From assembly GCA_018333525.1 (NCBI GenBank), contig JAGXTF010000105.1:29336-93335 (forward strand): DNA of 64,000 nucleotides, given 5' to 3'. Shown here piece by piece: positions 9,418 through 18,771 of this stretch. Below the pieces are notes generated by a model. It ran no database searches. It saw nothing but the letters and a program-made list of their open reading frames with translations, and was not told the DNA's origin. This stretch comes from Bacteroidota bacterium. GTDB taxonomy: Bacteria; Bacteroidota; Bacteroidia; NS11-12g; UBA955. Every line of letters begins with the position of its first letter. The first letter of the stretch is position 1. The translations under genes were made by a program, and so were the position numbers.

Positions 9418-10638
9418 ATGTCTAAAAAGTTACAGGGCGACTCACCGGGAACGGCTACCCAGACGGAAACTCTTGCTCAAATGATCAAGATAAATCACCG
9501 CAATCATTCCATGAATATCGGGATTCCGAAAGAAGTTACTTTTCAGGAAAACAGGGTACCTCTAACACCTTCAGCGGTGCAGTATTTTACTGCAAATGGA
9601 CACAAAATAACCATGGAAGCCGGGGCAGGCAGAAATGCCAATTTTTCCGACAACCAATACAGCGAGGCCGGTGCCCAAATTGCATATTCCAACAAGGAAG
9701 TATATGAATGTGATATCATTCTGAAGATTGACCCACCAACCCGAAAGGAAATAGAGCTTATGCACCCGGGACAATTGTTGTTATCTGCTTTGCAGATCAA
9801 CCAACTGGATGAAGTATTGCTCCGCATGATGATGGATAAAAGAATCAACGCCATAGCTTATGAGTTTCTGGAAGACGATTCAGGTACTTTGCCCATCATT
9901 CGTGCCATGAGCGAGATTGCAGGCACAGCGAGCATATTGATTGCCGCGGAATACCTCAATAATACCCATATTGGAAAAGGGGAGTTACTGGGAGGATTTG
10001 CAGGTGTACCGCCGACTCAGGTGGTTGTTATTGGCGCAGGGGCGGTAGGGGAATTTGCGACAAAAGCTGCCTTGGGTTTAGGTGCAAATGTTAAAGTGTT
10101 TGATAATAACATGTATCGCTTGCGCAGGATTCAGAATTATTTTGGTTTCCATTTATATACCAGCACCATTCATCCACGTGTTATTCGCAGTGCAATGGAA
10201 AGTGCAGATGTGGTTATTGGTGCATTAAGTGGTAAAAGTGCACGCGCACCGGTTGTGGTTACTGAAGAGATGGTAATGCAAATGCGTGCCAATTCCGTAA
10301 TGATTGATGTTGCAATTGACCGTGGTGGAAATTTCGAAACTTCAGAAGTTACAACCCACGAAAGACCGGTATTCAAGAAACATGATGTAATACATTATTG
10401 TGTTCCCAATATTGCATCCAGAGTAAGCCGCACTGCCAGCTATGCCTTAAGCAATGTATTTACACCCATGTTGGATGAAATGGGAAATTTGGGTGGTTTT
10501 GCGGATTTCCTCCGTTTGAAACCAGGTGTGCGCAAAGGAACTTACCTTTTTAAAGGGAGTTTAACCAATCAAAATCTCGCAAATAAATTCGGCATTCGTT
10601 TCCACGACATCGATCTGATGGCGGGAATGTTTCTCTAA
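9418..10638 (+). CDS. ald: Alanine dehydrogenase
   Basis: 406 aa. The enzyme interconverts L-alanine and pyruvate plus ammonia with NAD. The family core begins at residue 33 (NIGIPKEVTFQENRVPLTP). It contains the dinucleotide-binding glycine motif VVVIGAGAVGEFATKAALGLGA and the family segments MIDVAIDRGGNFETSE and VPNIASRVSRTASYALSN. A 31-residue N-terminal extension precedes the core; such extensions occur in Bacteroidota Ald proteins. PntA-like proteins are related, but the length and the VDVAIDRGG-type block favour alanine dehydrogenase. It is convergent with lepB, with only 13 nt between stop codons and no visible terminator. Confidence 0.9.
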   Translation: MSKKLQGDSPGTATQTETLAQMIKINHRNHSMNIGIPKEVTFQENRVPLTPSAVQYFTANGHKITMEAGAGRNANFSDNQYSEAGAQIAYSNKEVYECDIILKIDPPTRKEIELMHPGQLLLSALQINQLDEVLLRMMMDKRINAIAYEFLEDDSGTLPIIRAMSEIAGTASILIAAEYLNNTHIGKGELLGGFAGVPPTQVVVIGAGAVGEFATKAALGLGANVKVFDNNMYRLRRIQNYFGFHLYTSTIHPRVIRSAMESADVVIGALSGKSARAPVVVTEEMVMQMRANSVMIDVAIDRGGNFETSEVTTHERPVFKKHDVIHYCVPNIASRVSRTASYALSNVFTPMLDEMGNLGGFADFLRLKPGVRKGTYLFKGSLTNQNLANKFGIRFHDIDLMAGMFL

Positions 10639-10651
10639 GTGATGCTGTAAA

Positions 10652-12223
10652 TCAGTTTATTCCTCTGAATATGCGGTTCCAGCGTATTCCCTTCACATCG
10701 TACAACATTTCACCACCATGGATACCATTTTTAGGTTGATTCAAATCGTCGATACCAATAACTTTTTTCAAACTGAAAAATGTAAATAAAGGTTTGCCCA
10801 CCACATGGTCTTCCGGAACATAACCCCAAAAACGGCTGTCGGAACTGTTATATCGGTTGTCACCCATCATCCAGTAATATCCATATTTGAAGGTATAGGA
10901 TTGAATTTCAACTCCATTGTGGTAAAATTTGTCGTCTTTAAACTCCACATTGGCTTTTTCATAGGCGTTTACCGCTAGTTTGTAATATGACCAGTTGAAT
11001 TTGTTTAGTTGAATTTTATCACCCCTTTTAGGCAAATAAATGGGTCCATAATCATTCATATCCCACATATAATAATTTCCATCTTCCACCTGATTATTTG
11101 GGAAGACGGAACCTTTTTCTTTTGGATCTACGGCAGTCCATTCTGTAATAAAACGCACACGTGCTTTGTCATTTTTAATTTCAGCGGCATTTTCCGGCCA
11201 GGTATAAATATAAACAACGGGTGCTGCTTTTAATTTGTGGGCAATTAACGCGTCCAGAATTCTGCGGGTTTCATATTCCTGTGGAATGCGATAATCGCCA
11301 AGTTCATGATCCAGTAAAAAATCCTGGGTCATTTCTTCCTTCATTAAAAGTAAATATCGCTTTTGCTGGCGTCCAATTTTTGCTTGTGCCTTACCATTCA
11401 CATATACTTGACCGCCAACCACTTTCAGACTGTCACCGGGTATTCCTACACAACGTTTTACATAATGGTCTTTTTTATCTACCGGCAATTCAACCCCTTC
11501 TGCATTCGGAGGATCCGCAGGCCAGTTAAATACGATTACGTCATTATTTTTTACGGTATACCAACCCGGTAAACGCATATATGGCAATTCCACCAAATCG
11601 GAATATGCCTTTATTCCCATCAGATCTTTATGCGCAAGTACCGGAATCGTGATAGGAGTCATCGGAATTCGCATTCCCACTTTGGCGCGGCTAACCACCA
11701 AAAAATCTCCAACCATCAGATTGCTTTCCATGGATGGGGTAGGGATCTGATACAAATCAAAATAAAGTGCGCGCATACCTCCGGCTACATACAATGCAAA
11801 AAGTAATGCATCTGCCCATTCACGCCATGCCCGGGTTCTCACTACATTTTTTTTGCGCCATTCTGCATTTCCCGCACCTCCCAAATATTTCAAATCTTTT
11901 TGAAATGCCATATATGGCAGATAAATGAATGTGAGCACAGTACCCACAAGCTGTTGCCAAAATTTATTTTGTCCGAAACTCCGCAATAAATCCAATGTGA
12001 TATTGAAGCTGAACAAAATATTCACGCAGGGAATTACCATCCCAATCATGTACCATTTTGGGCGATCCACAATTTTGATCCAGTACCACCAGCTCAGGAT
12101 TGGTATGAATGCGAATACCGGATTTTCTCCGGCTTTTTTAAATAATACTGCCAGTCCAATGCGGGTCAATAAAAATGCCGCACCCCAGAGTATGAGAAAA
12201 AAGTATAATTGGTAAGAAGCCAT
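10652..12223 (-). CDS. lepB: Signal peptidase I, Bacteroidota long form
   Basis: 523 aa, about twice the length of the E. coli-type core because of a ~135-residue membrane N-terminus (at least four hydrophobic segments, DUF5684-like, including PVFAFIPILSWWYWIKIVDRP). The catalytic Ser164 sits in IPTPSMESNLMVGDFLVVSR and the general base Lys256 in HYVKRCVGIPGDSL. The late box MMGDNRYNSSDSRFWGYVP is intact. A lid-like insertion of about 100 residues lies between the Lys box and MGDNR. It removes signal peptides at the outer face of the inner membrane. It starts 8 nt after the dapB stop and is probably cotranscribed with it. Confidence 0.95.
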   Translation of the reverse strand: MASYQLYFFLILWGAAFLLTRIGLAVLFKKAGENPVFAFIPILSWWYWIKIVDRPKWYMIGMVIPCVNILFSFNITLDLLRSFGQNKFWQQLVGTVLTFIYLPYMAFQKDLKYLGGAGNAEWRKKNVVRTRAWREWADALLFALYVAGGMRALYFDLYQIPTPSMESNLMVGDFLVVSRAKVGMRIPMTPITIPVLAHKDLMGIKAYSDLVELPYMRLPGWYTVKNNDVIVFNWPADPPNAEGVELPVDKKDHYVKRCVGIPGDSLKVVGGQVYVNGKAQAKIGRQQKRYLLLMKEEMTQDFLLDHELGDYRIPQEYETRRILDALIAHKLKAAPVVYIYTWPENAAEIKNDKARVRFITEWTAVDPKEKGSVFPNNQVEDGNYYMWDMNDYGPIYLPKRGDKIQLNKFNWSYYKLAVNAYEKANVEFKDDKFYHNGVEIQSYTFKYGYYWMMGDNRYNSSDSRFWGYVPEDHVVGKPLFTFFSLKKVIGIDDLNQPKNGIHGGEMLYDVKGIRWNRIFRGIN

Positions 12224-12231
12224 TTTCTGTA

Positions 12232-12954
12232 TTAACGAGCGCCAAAATTAAGCAAGTCAGACATACTGAATACGCCTTTTTGGTTTATCAGCCATTCTGC
12301 TGCAATTACCGAGCCAAGTGCAAAGCCTTTTCTGTTGTGCGCTATATGCGAAAGTATGATACTGTCAATATCACTTTTATACTGCACGTGATGGGTGCCT
12401 GGTACATCATTTTCCCGAACAGCATGTATGGGAAGAACGCTTGGTTTGGATATGGAAGTTGCCAATTCCCAGTTCGTGTAATTTGCGTTTTTTTCTAGTA
12501 TTCCCTCGGCAAGTGTAATTGCTGTGCCACTTGGTGCGTCGAGTTTTGCAGTATGATGTATTTCCTCAATTTCTGCTTTGTACCCAATTTGGGTAGACAT
12601 TATTTCTGCCAAAATTTTATTGACATGGAAAACGATATTTACTCCCAGACTGAAATTGGTGGCATAAAACATGGATACACCGGATTTCAGAAATTCAGAT
12701 TTTACAGTTTCAAAATCAGAATACCAGCCTGTGGTTCCCACAACAACCGGGCAGCCGGCCTCCCGACATATTTTCATATGTTCGATGGCAAGGTGGGGTT
12801 TTGTAAATTCAATTGCAATATCTGTTCCTTCCAGAGCCGCAACATTCAAAGGATTGCTGCTGCTGAATTTAGCAGAAATACGATGTCCCCGCTCCAGAGC
12901 AACTTCTTCAATTACCCTACCCATTTTGCCATAACCAATTAGCGCGATATTCAC
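12232..12954 (-). CDS. dapB: 4-hydroxy-tetrahydrodipicolinate reductase
   Basis: 240 aa. It reduces HTPA to tetrahydrodipicolinate in the lysine and diaminopimelate pathway (EC 1.17.1.8). The N-terminal Rossmann motif is ALIGYGKMGRVIEE. The catalytic and substrate-binding segment is EIEEIHHTAKLDAPSGTA, with the His pair, Lys and SGTA. The start codon is GTG (12954-12952). It is fixed by the family N-terminus MNIALIGYGKMG and by a perfect minus-strand TAGATTTG box at 12966-12959, only 4 nt upstream. That leaves almost no 5' leader. Confidence 0.95.
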   Translation of the reverse strand: MNIALIGYGKMGRVIEEVALERGHRISAKFSSSNPLNVAALEGTDIAIEFTKPHLAIEHMKICREAGCPVVVGTTGWYSDFETVKSEFLKSGVSMFYATNFSLGVNIVFHVNKILAEIMSTQIGYKAEIEEIHHTAKLDAPSGTAITLAEGILEKNANYTNWELATSISKPSVLPIHAVRENDVPGTHHVQYKSDIDSIILSHIAHNRKGFALGSVIAAEWLINQKGVFSMSDLLNFGAR

Positions 12955-12958
12955 GGGG

Positions 12959-12966
12959 CAAATCTA
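12959..12966 (-). promoter_or_regulatory. -7 box TAGATTTG directly before dapB
   Basis: A perfect TAnnTTTG element 4 nt before the GTG start of dapB. If used, transcription would begin at or within a few bases of the start codon. No clear -33 TTTG is seen at the expected distance. Confidence 0.5.
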
Positions 12967-13054
12967 ATTAAAGGCGGCATTTTCCTTTAACCTGTTGAAT
13001 TCTTTCATTTATTTTTTTTGATACCGATTTACTATTCCGATTTTTGCTTTTCGA

Positions 13055-14068
13055 ATGAAGAAATGGATTCTATGGTCGCTGTTGGTATTATTGGTAGTGG
13101 GTATTACCATAGCCGCCTATTTTTACTCGGTTTTATTTGGTAATGCCTTTGAAGGTAAAAGGGAAGTTAGGGTTCGAATTCGTTCCGGATGGAATTTGGA
13201 TAAACTTGCTGATGTCTTACAGGAAAAGGCCGCCATGAAAAATAAAGAGCGTTTTGTTTATTGGGTGAACAGACTTGGATATAAGAAGGTGAAACCCTGT
13301 ACTATCAAAATTCCTGCGGGATGCAGCATGTACCAATTGGCAGATATTTTAAAAAAGAACCGTTATCAAACCACCAATATTACCATTTTGGGTAGCATGG
13401 ATAAATTAAAACTCGCTACGCTGCTTGCCAATAAATTGGAAATGGATGCGGATTCATTTGTGCAATTGTTATCGAAGCCAGGCAATATTTTAAACACCGG
13501 ATTTACAGATACTACATGGCAGGCATTGTTTGTAGCGAATACTTACAATTTTGCAGTTGCCACAAATACGGAGGGTTTCATGCGGCGTATGGTTACAGAG
13601 CACCGCAAATTCTGGAATGACGAAAGGATGAAACGTGCTGCAGGACAGGGTTTAACTCCATTGCAGGTAGTGATTGTAGCGAGTATTGTTACAAAAGAAA
13701 GCAATAAAACGGATGAATATGAAAACATTGCCGGTGTATATTTAAACCGACTGCGTAAGGGAATGCTGTTGCAGGCAGATCCAACGGTAGTGTATGTTCG
13801 CAACCACACTGGAAGAGTAACCGGAGCAGATTTAAAAATTGAATCGCCCTACAATACTTATTTACATGAAGGATTGCCACCTGGACCAATTTGTATACCC
13901 AATATTTCCAGTATGGAAGCTGTGTTGAATTATTCCGGACATCATTTTCTTTACTTCGTTGCAATGCCGGACTTTAGCGGATACCACCATTTTTCAGCCA
14001 CATTAGCCGAGCATAATCTATGGGCACGCAAATTTCATCAGGCCCTGAATCAGCGGAATATTCGCTGA
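13055..14068 (+). CDS. mltG: Endolytic murein transglycosylase (YceG-like)
   Basis: 337 aa. One N-terminal membrane anchor (residues 4-26) precedes a LysM-like subdomain (VRIRSGWNLDKLADVLQEKA). The catalytic YceG domain has the active-site Glu in IVASIVTKESNKTDEYENIAG-type context, then VYLNRLRKGMLLQADPTVVY and SPYNTYLHEGLPPGPICIPN. MltG cuts nascent peptidoglycan near the membrane and limits glycan strand length. It is divergent from dapB, which makes the diaminopimelate precursor for the same polymer. Confidence 0.93.
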   Translation: MKKWILWSLLVLLVVGITIAAYFYSVLFGNAFEGKREVRVRIRSGWNLDKLADVLQEKAAMKNKERFVYWVNRLGYKKVKPCTIKIPAGCSMYQLADILKKNRYQTTNITILGSMDKLKLATLLANKLEMDADSFVQLLSKPGNILNTGFTDTTWQALFVANTYNFAVATNTEGFMRRMVTEHRKFWNDERMKRAAGQGLTPLQVVIVASIVTKESNKTDEYENIAGVYLNRLRKGMLLQADPTVVYVRNHTGRVTGADLKIESPYNTYLHEGLPPGPICIPNISSMEAVLNYSGHHFLYFVAMPDFSGYHHFSATLAEHNLWARKFHQALNQRNIR

Positions 14069-14278
14069 AAGGTCAATTGTCCCTTTTGGTGGGGAATGGC
14101 GAATCATATTTCTTTCTTGAACATGTGAAAAAAAGGATTTGTTTTTTAGAACTTCAATACAAAAATTATTGTGAAAGTATATCATGAACTAAGTTCCCCG
14201 CACATTTGTTGATATATGGATTTATTGGCAGCAGAATCCAATAATCCAAACCATGAATTTATTACATTTGCAATCGGA

Positions 14279-14644
14279 ATGAGTTCACCTGTAAATTATT
14301 TGCCAATTGTAATCCAAAGTGCGGTTGCTATAGGCTTTGTGGCTCTTGCACTTGGGGCTTCCCATTTGCTTGGGCCAAAGCGAAAAACCGCTCAAAAAGA
14401 AGAAAGCTTTGAATGTGGAATTGAAATCCAGGGAAATGCGAGATATCCTATTTCAATCAAGTATTTTTTAACCGCAATTTTATTTGTGTTGTTTGATGTG
14501 GAAATCATCTTTTTTTATCCCTATGCAGTGAATTTCAAAGAGATGGGGATTGAAGGGTTTATCGCGGTGCTCGCATTTGTTGGCATATTTATGGCCGGAT
14601 TTATTTACGTTTGGAAAAAAGGTGGACTGGAGTGGGAAAAATAA
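14279..14644 (+). CDS. nuoA: NADH-quinone oxidoreductase subunit A
   Basis: 121 aa from ATG 14279. It is a small membrane subunit of complex I with three hydrophobic segments, the conserved loop ESFECGIEIQGNARYPISIKY-type region (Cys of the ND3 loop) and VLFDVEIIFFYPYAV. An upstream in-frame ATG at 14216 would add 21 residues. The shorter start is chosen because 121 aa is the family length and a perfect TACATTTG box (14263-14270) lies 8 nt before 14279. The longer start also has a weaker CACATTTG box, so the choice is not certain. It is the first gene of nuoABCD. Confidence 0.92.
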   Translation: MSSPVNYLPIVIQSAVAIGFVALALGASHLLGPKRKTAQKEESFECGIEIQGNARYPISIKYFLTAILFVLFDVEIIFFYPYAVNFKEMGIEGFIAVLAFVGIFMAGFIYVWKKGGLEWEK

Positions 14645-14655
14645 ATCAGGAACCT

Positions 14656-15198
14656 ATGGTAAATACAGGAGATAAGCCCGAAGGCTTCGAAGGAGAAGGA
14701 TTCTTCGCAACATCATTAGGTAAAGTTATTGGACTCGCAAGAGCCAATTCCCTCTGGCCATTGCCGTTTGCAACATCCTGCTGCGGAATAGAATTTATGG
14801 CAACCATGGCGTCCAATTACGATTTGGGAAGGTTTGGATCAGAAAGGCTGAGCTTTTCTCCAAGACAAGCAGATCTGCTGATGGTGATGGGTACCATAGC
14901 CAAAAAAATGGCACCGGTTTTAAAACAGGTTTACGACCAGATGGCAGAACCCAAATGGGTGTTGTCTGTTGGCGCCTGCGCCTGCAGTGGAGGAATTTTT
15001 GATTCCTATAGCGTGTTGCAGGGTATAGATAAGGTAATTCCGGTGGATGTTTATGTACCCGGATGTCCGCCAAGGCCGGAACAAATTATTGAAGGACTGA
15101 TGAAAATTCAGGAAATGGCAAAAGGGGAAAGCCTGCGCCGCCGCGATAGCGATGAATATAAAAGAATGTTGGAAAGTTATCATATTGAAACTTCCTGA
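14656..15198 (+). CDS. nuoB: NADH-quinone oxidoreductase subunit B
   Basis: 180 aa from ATG 14656, 11 nt after the nuoA stop; in-frame TTG and GTG codons further upstream overlap nuoA and are unlikely. It holds the [4Fe-4S] cluster N2 that passes electrons to quinone. The ligands are visible as the adjacent Cys pair in FATSCCGIEF, the Cys in GACACSGGIFDSY and the Cys in YVPGCPPRPEQI. Its stop codon shares one base with the nuoC start (TGATG). Confidence 0.96.
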   Translation: MVNTGDKPEGFEGEGFFATSLGKVIGLARANSLWPLPFATSCCGIEFMATMASNYDLGRFGSERLSFSPRQADLLMVMGTIAKKMAPVLKQVYDQMAEPKWVLSVGACACSGGIFDSYSVLQGIDKVIPVDVYVPGCPPRPEQIIEGLMKIQEMAKGESLRRRDSDEYKRMLESYHIETS

Positions 15199-15704
15199 TG
15201 GAAACGCAGATGAACAATAAACTTTTGGAGGCATTGCAAGGAAATTTTCCCGGAAAAATCCTGCAAGCTGAAACTCCATATGGATTTCTAACTATTGAAA
15301 TTCCGCCTGCAGATAATGTTGAAATCGTTTCATGGTTGCAGAACCACGAAAAGTGGGACATGAATTTTATGACCGATTTGTGCGGTATTCATTATCCGGA
15401 AAACGAAGGAAAAGAAATTGGTGTTGTATACCATTTGCACAGTTTTAAAAACAATCTGCGCATGCGTATCAAGGCTTTTATGCCCAAGGATAAAGCGGAA
15501 ATACAAACCATGACAGGGCTATTTGCCGCTGCAAATTGGATGGAACGTGAAACGTATGATTTTTACGGTATACAGTTTACGGGACACCCTGATTTGCGAA
15601 GAATTCTTAATGTAGACAATATGGATTATTTCCCAATGCTTAAAGAGTATGCGCTGGAAGATGAAACCAGAACCGATAAAACCGATAAATTTTTTGGAAG
15701 ATGA
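15198..15704 (+). CDS. nuoC: NADH-quinone oxidoreductase subunit C
   Basis: 168 aa, the separate 30-kDa subunit and not fused to NuoD. The signature region is AANWMERETYDFYGIQFTGH followed by PDLRRILNVDNMDYFPMLKEY. It belongs to the peripheral arm of complex I. The ATG overlaps the nuoB TGA by one base, and its own TGA overlaps the nuoD ATG as ATGA, so the four genes are tightly coupled. Confidence 0.96.
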   Translation: METQMNNKLLEALQGNFPGKILQAETPYGFLTIEIPPADNVEIVSWLQNHEKWDMNFMTDLCGIHYPENEGKEIGVVYHLHSFKNNLRMRIKAFMPKDKAEIQTMTGLFAAANWMERETYDFYGIQFTGHPDLRRILNVDNMDYFPMLKEYALEDETRTDKTDKFFGR

Positions 15705-16921
15705 GTGAGATGACTATTCGTAACGGAGGACAGCTGGTTTCCACTGAAACTATTGATGGGGAGATAGCTACTTTAAATTTAGGACCTACGCATCCTGCAA
15801 CCCATGGCGTTTTTCAAAATGTAATGAAGGTGGATGGGGAACGAATTATTTCCGCCGAACCCACCATCGGATATATACACAGAGCGTTTGAAAAAATTGC
15901 AGAGAGAAGACCCTATGCGCAGATTACACCACTAACTGACCGAATGAACTATTGTTCATCGCCAATTAACAATATGGGTTGGCATATGACAGTGGAGAAA
16001 CTTATCGGCGCAGAATTGCCAAAACGCGTGGAATACATGCGTGTAATTATCATGGAATTGGCGCGTATTGCAGATCACTTGGTTTGTAATTCCGTAATAG
16101 GAGTGGATACCGGAGCATTAACAGGCTTTACGTATATGTTTCAGGAGCGCGAAAAAATATACGACATGTACGAGGAAGTTTGTGGTGCCAGACTCACTAC
16201 AAACATTGGAAGAATAGGTGGATTTGAACGCGATTTCAATCCGACATTTATTAAAAAACTTAAAGCCTGGTTGAAAGAGTTTCCTGCAAAATTTGAGGAA
16301 TTTGATCGGTTGCTGTGCAGAAACAGAATATTTATGGATCGCGTAATTAAGGCTGGTCCAATTTCAGGGGAAAGAGCGCTGAGTTATGGATTTACAGGTC
16401 CGAATCTCAGAGCTGCGGGTGTAGATTATGATGTAAGGGTGATGAGTCCATACAGCAGTTATGGCGATTTTGAATTTGATATTCCGGTAGGCAGGGATGG
16501 TGATACTTATGATCGTTTTGTAGTAAGACAGGAGGAAATTCGTCAGAGTTTACGCATCATTCATCAGGCATTGGACAATTTGCCTGAAGGCAGTTATCAT
16601 GCGGATGTACCGGAATTTTACCTGCCCGATAAACAGGAAGTTTATACGAGTATGGAAGCCTTAATTTATCACTTTAAAATTGTGATGGGAGAAACACCTG
16701 TTCCAGCTGGTGAGGTGTACCATTCAGTGGAAGGGGCCAATGGAGAACTCGGTTTTTATATGGTGAGTGATGGTGGACGTACACCTTATCGCCTGCATTT
16801 CCGCAGACCCTGCTTTATTTATTACCAGGCATATCCGGAAATGGTAAAAGGCTCTGTTTTAAGTGATGCAATTCTCACCATGAGCAGCATGAATGTGATT
16901 GCCGGTGAGTTAGACGCTTGA
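15701..16921 (+). CDS. nuoD: NADH-quinone oxidoreductase subunit D
   Basis: 406 aa, the 49-kDa subunit that helps form the quinone site. Family marks are LNLGPTHPATHGVFQNVMKVDGE, TIGYIHRAFEKIAERRPYAQ, LTDRMNYCSSPINN and the C-terminal SSMNVIAGELDA. The start overlaps nuoC by 4 nt. It ends the cluster: the next gene is rho after 133 nt, and no nuoE to nuoN is present, so the rest of complex I must be elsewhere if it is complete. Confidence 0.97.
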   Translation: MSEMTIRNGGQLVSTETIDGEIATLNLGPTHPATHGVFQNVMKVDGERIISAEPTIGYIHRAFEKIAERRPYAQITPLTDRMNYCSSPINNMGWHMTVEKLIGAELPKRVEYMRVIIMELARIADHLVCNSVIGVDTGALTGFTYMFQEREKIYDMYEEVCGARLTTNIGRIGGFERDFNPTFIKKLKAWLKEFPAKFEEFDRLLCRNRIFMDRVIKAGPISGERALSYGFTGPNLRAAGVDYDVRVMSPYSSYGDFEFDIPVGRDGDTYDRFVVRQEEIRQSLRIIHQALDNLPEGSYHADVPEFYLPDKQEVYTSMEALIYHFKIVMGETPVPAGEVYHSVEGANGELGFYMVSDGGRTPYRLHFRRPCFIYYQAYPEMVKGSVLSDAILTMSSMNVIAGELDA

Positions 16922-17054
16922 GTATTTTTTTGTCCTTTGATAAAAAAAAGTTAATATTGCTGCATCATTGCGCTTTAGAATTTCTGTTGCGCAGTAAAAA
17001 TCCCCGATTTTACTCATTCGTAGACAATATCAAGAACGATTTATTTTAGCATAA
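16922..17054 (+). other. nuoD-rho intergenic region
   Basis: 133 nt, AT-rich, without an open frame of note. No strong hairpin with a T-run is visible after nuoD. A degenerate -7 box (TATTTTAG near 17043) lies just before the rho ATG. Confidence 0.3.
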
Positions 17055-18770
17055 ATGCCCCAATTACCAGACCTTTCAAAAATGGCGATTGCCGAACTCA
17101 GACAACTCGCTGAGACTTTAGACATCAAAGAAGCTTCCAGACTCAAGAAAAATGAGTTAATGGACGCTATTCATAATTTATCCAAGAACACAGTAATGGA
17201 GGAAAATAATACAGGCCAAAATCAGGAAAATCCTTTGTCTGAAAGTGCGGAAGCAGCGAAAAAAAGAAGAAATCGGCTGACGCGAAAAGAGGAAGAAGAA
17301 GCACAGGCAAAAAAACAGGAAAATGAAAATAAAACGGAAGTCCCTACTGCTCAGGTTCCGCCCCCTGTGAGTGATTCCAACTACAACAGAAAACCATTTC
17401 CTCCAAAAAATAAATTTCATAAAAATAAAGATAACAGGCATCATGAGCCTCTCACCGGACAAGATTTGGATGCATTAATGCCACCTTTGCCCGAGGAAAA
17501 TAATGAAGGGGAATCTGAAGTACCAACAGTAATTCCGGAAAACACGCCATCTATAGTTGCTGAATCTAACCCGGAATCTGATAGAAGTGGATTGCCTGAA
17601 AACAGCCAGCCCGAAGAGAAAAAGAAACCTGAAAAGGTAGTATCTGTATTTGAGCTGGAAGGCGTTGTAACAACTCAGGGTGTATTGGAAACCGTACCAG
17701 ATGGTTATGGCTTTTTGCGTTCACCGGATTACAATTACATGCCATCACCGGATGACGTGTATGTACCCGGATTTATGATAAAGCAAAATGGTCTTAAAAC
17801 CGGAGATACCGTACGTGGTACCATTCGTCCGCCAAAAGACAACGAAAAATATTTTTGTCTGGTTAAAATAGAATCGGTAAACGGCAGAACACCAGAGGAA
17901 GTGCGCGACAGAGTTGGTTTTGAACATTTAACGCCTTTGTTTCCGGATGAGAAACTGAATTTATGCGACGATCCAAAACATTACAGCAATCGTATTATTG
18001 ATATGATTTCGCCAATTGGAAAAGGACAACGCGGGTTGATAGTTTCCCAACCAAAAACCGGTAAAACCTGGTTGTTGCAGGGAATTGCAAATGCAATTGC
18101 GAAAAACCATCCGGAGGTGTATATGATGATATTGCTGGTGGATGAAAGGCCGGAAGAAGTTACGGACATGGCACGCAACGTGCGCGCTGAAGTAATTGCT
18201 TCTACTTTTGATGAACCTGCAGATAAGCATGTAAAACTGAGCAACATGGTTTTAGAAAAAGCCAAACGATTGGTAGAATGCGGACATGATGTGGTGATTT
18301 TGCTGGATTCCATTACCAGGTTGGCCAGAGCGTATAATACCGTGCAACCTGCGAGCGGCAAAATTCTTTCAGGTGGTGTGGATGCAAATGCCCTGCACAA
18401 ACCCAAACGTTTTTTTGGTGCTGCCAGAAATATTGAAGGTGGAGGATCACTAACCATTATTGCAACGGCATTAACCGATACCGGATCTAAAATGGATGAG
18501 GTGATTTTTGAGGAATTTAAAGGAACCGGAAACATGGAATTGCAGCTTGACAGAAAATTGTCGAACAAGCGCATTTTCCCTGCAATTGATATTCTCGCTT
18601 CAAGCACAAGAAGAGAAGATTTGTTAATAGATAAAACCACCCTACAGAGAATGTGGGTATTGCGTAATCACTTGTCTGATATGAACAGTGAAGAAGCGAT
18701 GAATACGTTCCTGAAATACATGCAAAATACCAAAGACAACACCGAGTTTTTGGTAAGTATGAACGGTTGA
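17055..18770 (+). CDS. rho: Transcription termination factor Rho with charged insert
   Basis: 571 aa versus about 420 in E. coli. The N-terminal Rho-N helix bundle ([20 protein letters not shown]) is followed by a ~145-residue low-complexity insert rich in Lys, Glu, Asn and Pro, common in Bacteroidota Rho. Next come the OB-fold RNA-binding domain ([15 protein letters not shown]), the P-loop ([13 protein letters not shown]), the Walker B/Q-loop ([18 protein letters not shown]) and the R-loop region ([20 protein letters not shown]). It is a hexameric RNA helicase that ends transcription. The stop is one base from the stop of the convergent pdeM. Confidence 0.97.
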   Translation: MPQLPDLSKMAIAELRQLAETLDIKEASRLKKNELMDAIHNLSKNTVMEENNTGQNQENPLSESAEAAKKRRNRLTRKEEEEAQAKKQENENKTEVPTAQVPPPVSDSNYNRKPFPPKNKFHKNKDNRHHEPLTGQDLDALMPPLPEENNEGESEVPTVIPENTPSIVAESNPESDRSGLPENSQPEEKKKPEKVVSVFELEGVVTTQGVLETVPDGYGFLRSPDYNYMPSPDDVYVPGFMIKQNGLKTGDTVRGTIRPPKDNEKYFCLVKIESVNGRTPEEVRDRVGFEHLTPLFPDEKLNLCDDPKHYSNRIIDMISPIGKGQRGLIVSQPKTGKTWLLQGIANAIAKNHPEVYMMILLVDERPEEVTDMARNVRAEVIASTFDEPADKHVKLSNMVLEKAKRLVECGHDVVILLDSITRLARAYNTVQPASGKILSGGVDANALHKPKRFFGAARNIEGGGSLTIIATALTDTGSKMDEVIFEEFKGTGNMELQLDRKLSNKRIFPAIDILASSTRREDLLIDKTTLQRMWVLRNHLSDMNSEEAMNTFLKYMQNTKDNTEFLVSMNG

Positions 18771-18771
18771 T

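Noticed and set aside
17981..18640. Long minus-strand frame opposite rho
   Set aside because: It is an antisense shadow of a strongly conserved gene and has no family features.
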